From Paenibacillus solani (lineage in GTDB: Bacteria > Bacillota > Bacilli > Paenibacillales > Paenibacillaceae): a DNA stretch of 64,000 bases. Shown here piece after piece: positions 61,934 to 64,000 of the stretch. Under the pieces are notes generated by a model. It ran no database searches and was not told the DNA's origin. It worked only from the letters and a program-made list of their open reading frames with translations. The DNA lies in NCBI RefSeq assembly GCF_001277345.1, contig NZ_LIUT01000001.1, forward strand, positions 2,689,699 to 2,753,698, read 5' to 3'. Numbering within the stretch: position 1 is the stretch's first letter; each line of letters opens with the position of its first letter. The translations under genes and the position numbers were made by a program.

Positions 61934-62788
61934 ATGATCTATCACATTGACTATGTCTCAGATGGACTGCAGGTTAAGGGTTATCTAGGACTACCCCCAC
62001 AGTTATCCCACACGCAAGGCCGGGTGCTGATCGAAGAAGTAAACGCTGTCCAAGGTGTAAGGGTAACCGAAACCCTGGCTTGCTCCATGAATATGGACCA
62101 AAATTCAACCGAAGAATCTTTAAGCACGACAGCAAATAAACTGCCCCTCGTCATATATTGCCGCGGTGGCATCGGACGTATTGGAGCCGTCAGATTAAAA
62201 TGGATCGAGGAGTTTGCAGCGCAAGGATATGCTGTATTTGCCCCTGCCTACCGCGGGAATGAAGGCAGCGAGGGACGTGATGAATTCGGAGGTGCCGATA
62301 CTAGAGATGTGATTACCGCCATCGAATGGCTATCTCACCTCTCCTGGATCGATGACAGCAGAATCCATCTGTTAGGATTCTCCCGTGGTGCTATCAACGC
62401 TGCCGTAGCAGCAGCCGTATCACCTCAAATTTCCAAAATGATTCTCTGGAGCGGTGTGTCGGATCTGGCGCAAACATATGAAGAGCGCATCGATCTGCGC
62501 AGAATGATGAAGAGAGTCATTGGCGGCACACCTGCCAAGGTACCTGAACAGTATATGCTCCGATCCCCCATTCATTATGCGGATCGTATCAAATGTCCAG
62601 TCCTGCTCGTCCATGGAACGCTGGACGAGCAAGTCCTGGTTGAACATAGTTATCGCATGCTTGAGAAACTGCGGGAACAAGGACATCAGCCGGAAGCCCA
62701 TCTGTATGAAGGACTCCGGCATCATTTTCCTCCGCCGCAGCATGCTGCGGCAATCAACCGGATGTTCGATTGGTTGAAGAGAGTGTGA
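61934..62788 (+). CDS. Alpha/beta hydrolase (prolyl-oligopeptidase-like, S9)
   Basis: 284 residues. The nucleophile elbow GFSRGA (S near 155) follows HLLGF; the acid is in VHGTLDEQV near 232 and the histidine in EGLRHHFPPP near 263. YCRGGIGRIGAVR is the oxyanion-side HGG-like element. The layout is like peptidase S9 C-terminal domains and acyl-peptide hydrolases. ATG at 61934 follows GGAGGTAGAGCC; upstream in-frame codons lack a site. Confidence 0.85.
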   Translation: MIYHIDYVSDGLQVKGYLGLPPQLSHTQGRVLIEEVNAVQGVRVTETLACSMNMDQNSTEESLSTTANKLPLVIYCRGGIGRIGAVRLKWIEEFAAQGYAVFAPAYRGNEGSEGRDEFGGADTRDVITAIEWLSHLSWIDDSRIHLLGFSRGAINAAVAAAVSPQISKMILWSGVSDLAQTYEERIDLRRMMKRVIGGTPAKVPEQYMLRSPIHYADRIKCPVLLVHGTLDEQVLVEHSYRMLEKLREQGHQPEAHLYEGLRHHFPPPQHAAAINRMFDWLKRV

Positions 62789-62836
62789 GAAGTAGAAGCT
62801 ATATTCTGTGCGGTTTGTTTTGCTGATCCCATATTC

Positions 62837-63364
62837 CTAACAATCTCTTCTAGTTAAGTCCTGTGAAGTATCAATCCAGTATTTACACATCCCGTCGGCA
62901 ATGGAACTCAGCTCACCATGATTCCATTCAATGATGCGACGGGAAGCCAGGTTGGATTCATCGCAGGTTAAGAGCACCCGGCTTATATTTTTCTCTTGGG
63001 CTTTCTTAATCAATTCGGCCAGCATCCGCTTGCCATAGCCCTTTCCACGCTCTGAAGGCCTGATGACATATCCGATATGCCCTCCTAACTCCAGCAGCTT
63101 CTCATTTAAACGGTGTCGGAGTTTGCCGTAACCCACAGGCTTGTCGTTATGGTTCAGCCAGTAAATCGTCTGGGGAACATACTCGTCGGGCAAGTTGATG
63201 CTTCGCGCTATTTCATAATTCCGATGGACTTTGGACGAGAATTCTTCCATGTTTATGCTGTTTAAGCTGTTAACAAAGCCGTTTCCGCCATCACCAATTT
63301 CCTGGACCATAAGCAGAAGGCCCTCGCTCTCCTTCTCCTGCAGCTCCCTTAATTCCATTACCAT
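62837..63364 (-). CDS. GNAT family N-acetyltransferase
   Basis: 175 residues. The acetyl-CoA motif is IRPSERGKGYGKRMLAELIK near residue 105, and LLTCDESNLASRRIIEW follows as the usual second half. VGYGKLRHRLNEKL precedes. GGAGGAGTAGGC precedes the ATG. It follows the RidA gene by two bases. Substrate unknown. Confidence 0.9.
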   Translation of the reverse strand: MVMELRELQEKESEGLLLMVQEIGDGGNGFVNSLNSINMEEFSSKVHRNYEIARSINLPDEYVPQTIYWLNHNDKPVGYGKLRHRLNEKLLELGGHIGYVIRPSERGKGYGKRMLAELIKKAQEKNISRVLLTCDESNLASRRIIEWNHGELSSIADGMCKYWIDTSQDLTRRDC

Positions 63365-63366
63365 GC

Positions 63367-63822
63367 CTACTCCTCCACTTGAAATATCGAATCGACAATA
63401 ACAGGCAGCTGATCCCGCAAGGATACAGCTCCGAATACGGATCTCGCATGTATCCCTTGATCTCCGAACACCTCTAGCATCAGATCCGAAAAGCCATTCA
63501 ACACCTTATGGTGTTCTTCAAAGTTGGCTGTTGCGTTAACGAAGCCTTGAATCTTAACGACGCGCTTCACTTTATCAAGCGATCCAAGGCCTTCTTTTAA
63601 TACAGCTAAGACTTCAATTCCGGTGAGGCGAGCGAATTCGTAACCCTGCTCTGTCGTGTACTGGACGCCTAGCTTGCCCCTTGGCTGTCCTGAGGGACCC
63701 TTGCCTGAAACATACATTAACCCATCAACGATGACATAGTTGGCGTATTTGGCGGCTGGCGAGCTGGCTTCCGGCAAGCTGATGCCCAGCTGCCTCAGCC
63801 GTTCCTCCGCGTGATTAGCCAT
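63367..63822 (-). CDS. RidA (YjgF/YER057c/UK114) family protein
   Basis: About 151 residues, slightly longer than RidA (about 125). VIVDGLMYVSGKGPSGQPRG (residues about 30-50) and the C-terminal SVFGAVSLRDQLPVIVDSIF with the family's arginine position (RSVFGA) fit the RidA fold, though typical IPxxPGP motifs are changed. RidA proteins hydrolyse imines released by amino acid enzymes. ATG at 63822 follows GAGAGGTG. Operon with the GNAT gene downstream. Confidence 0.87.
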   Translation of the reverse strand: MANHAEERLRQLGISLPEASSPAAKYANYVIVDGLMYVSGKGPSGQPRGKLGVQYTTEQGYEFARLTGIEVLAVLKEGLGSLDKVKRVVKIQGFVNATANFEEHHKVLNGFSDLMLEVFGDQGIHARSVFGAVSLRDQLPVIVDSIFQVEE

Positions 63823-63899
63823 ATCCACACACCTCTCTCTTGAAAAATATCCCAAAATTGATTTTTACTATTGTATCACGGAATTTCGGCTTTACAACT

Positions 63900-63934
63900 A
63901 AAAAAAGACGAAGCCCACGCAGCCGGGATTCGTC
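63900..63934 (-). terminator. Terminator of the gene entering from the right edge
   Basis: GACGAAgCCC (63907-63916) pairs with GGGaTTCGTC (63925-63934), and a run of seven T follows on the minus strand. Confidence 0.8.
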
Positions 63935-63955
63935 ATAAATCCAATAAGATGAGTG

Positions 63956-64000
63956 TTATATCCCAAAGGAATAAGAGGCATAACGCTCTGCGTTGTAAAT
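63956..64000 (-). CDS. 3' end of an unidentified minus-strand gene (partial)
   Basis: The last 45 bases, read on the minus strand, translate as IYNAERYASYSFGI then TAA at 63956-63958. The stop is 22 bases before a Rho-independent terminator at 63900-63934, which supports a real gene end. Fourteen residues are too few to name a family. Confidence 0.45.
   Translation of the reverse strand: MYNAERYASYSFGI

Overview
The window looks like a chromosomal segment of a Gram-positive, low-to-middle GC Bacillales organism, most likely Paenibacillus or a close relative. The evidence is strong AGGAGG-type ribosome binding sites, frequent TTG and GTG starts, sigma-A promoters, and families typical of that group: a Bacillus-type glucose 1-dehydrogenase, LutABC, RhaEW, a copper-amine-oxidase-like stalk protein, DUF6171, and a WXG100 protein with DUF4176. 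No phage, plasmid or CRISPR array is visible. The only mobile DNA is the right end of an IS3-family element at bases 1-77.

Layout. 160-11187 (minus) is one large operon: ROK repressor, asparaginase-II-family protein, a GsiBCD-like peptide importer with two separate ATPases, M17 aminopeptidase, CutC, and a ROK sugar kinase. A perfect palindrome sits inside its promoter. 11188-11999 is non-coding: terminator hairpins, a purine-rich strand and three 23-bp tandem repeats. 12000-13160 holds a ferredoxin and a divergent SufR-like Cys-rich regulator. 13271-18591 holds a soluble sugar dehydrogenase, a MurE paralogue, a dienoyl-CoA-reductase-type SDR and two small exported proteins. 18694-24832 is rhaEW, a DeoR regulator and lutABC, which together could take rhamnulose-1-phosphate through lactaldehyde and lactate to pyruvate. 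25191-27710 is gdh plus an alpha-glucosidase. 27830-29849 is a type VII secretion-style cassette (WXG100 fusion protein, small membrane protein, DUF4176 protein).

29942-46966 includes a membrane thioredoxin, a pentapeptide-repeat protein, a decayed LacI regulator with an intact operator-like palindrome, a TSUP transporter, a ROK regulator with an FHS-type sugar transporter, a second MFS, a GH51 arabinofuranosidase, a polar amino acid ABC importer, two exported proteins, Mn-dependent pyrophosphatase, a MurB paralogue and a SigA paralogue lacking region 1.1 with a candidate antisense RNA over its leader. 47055-64000 is a run of mostly minus-strand small operons: a GH3 hexosaminidase, DegV, a GIY-YIG/DUF2087 pair, DUF4166 and DoxX-like proteins, a two-component system, a VTT-domain protein, DinB, DUF4269, two GNAT enzymes, a DsbA-like protein, a uridine-kinase-like protein, tRNA-His, a hydrolase and a RidA protein.

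Most content is ordinary accessory metabolism. The parts most worth following up are the ROK-flanked asparaginase/Gsi/aminopeptidase/CutC operon, the WXG100 fusion cassette, the leader RNA at 41783-41838, the predicted antisense RNA at 46847-46966, and the orphan MurE, MurB and SigA paralogues. All functions are read from motifs and remembered families; no database search was run.
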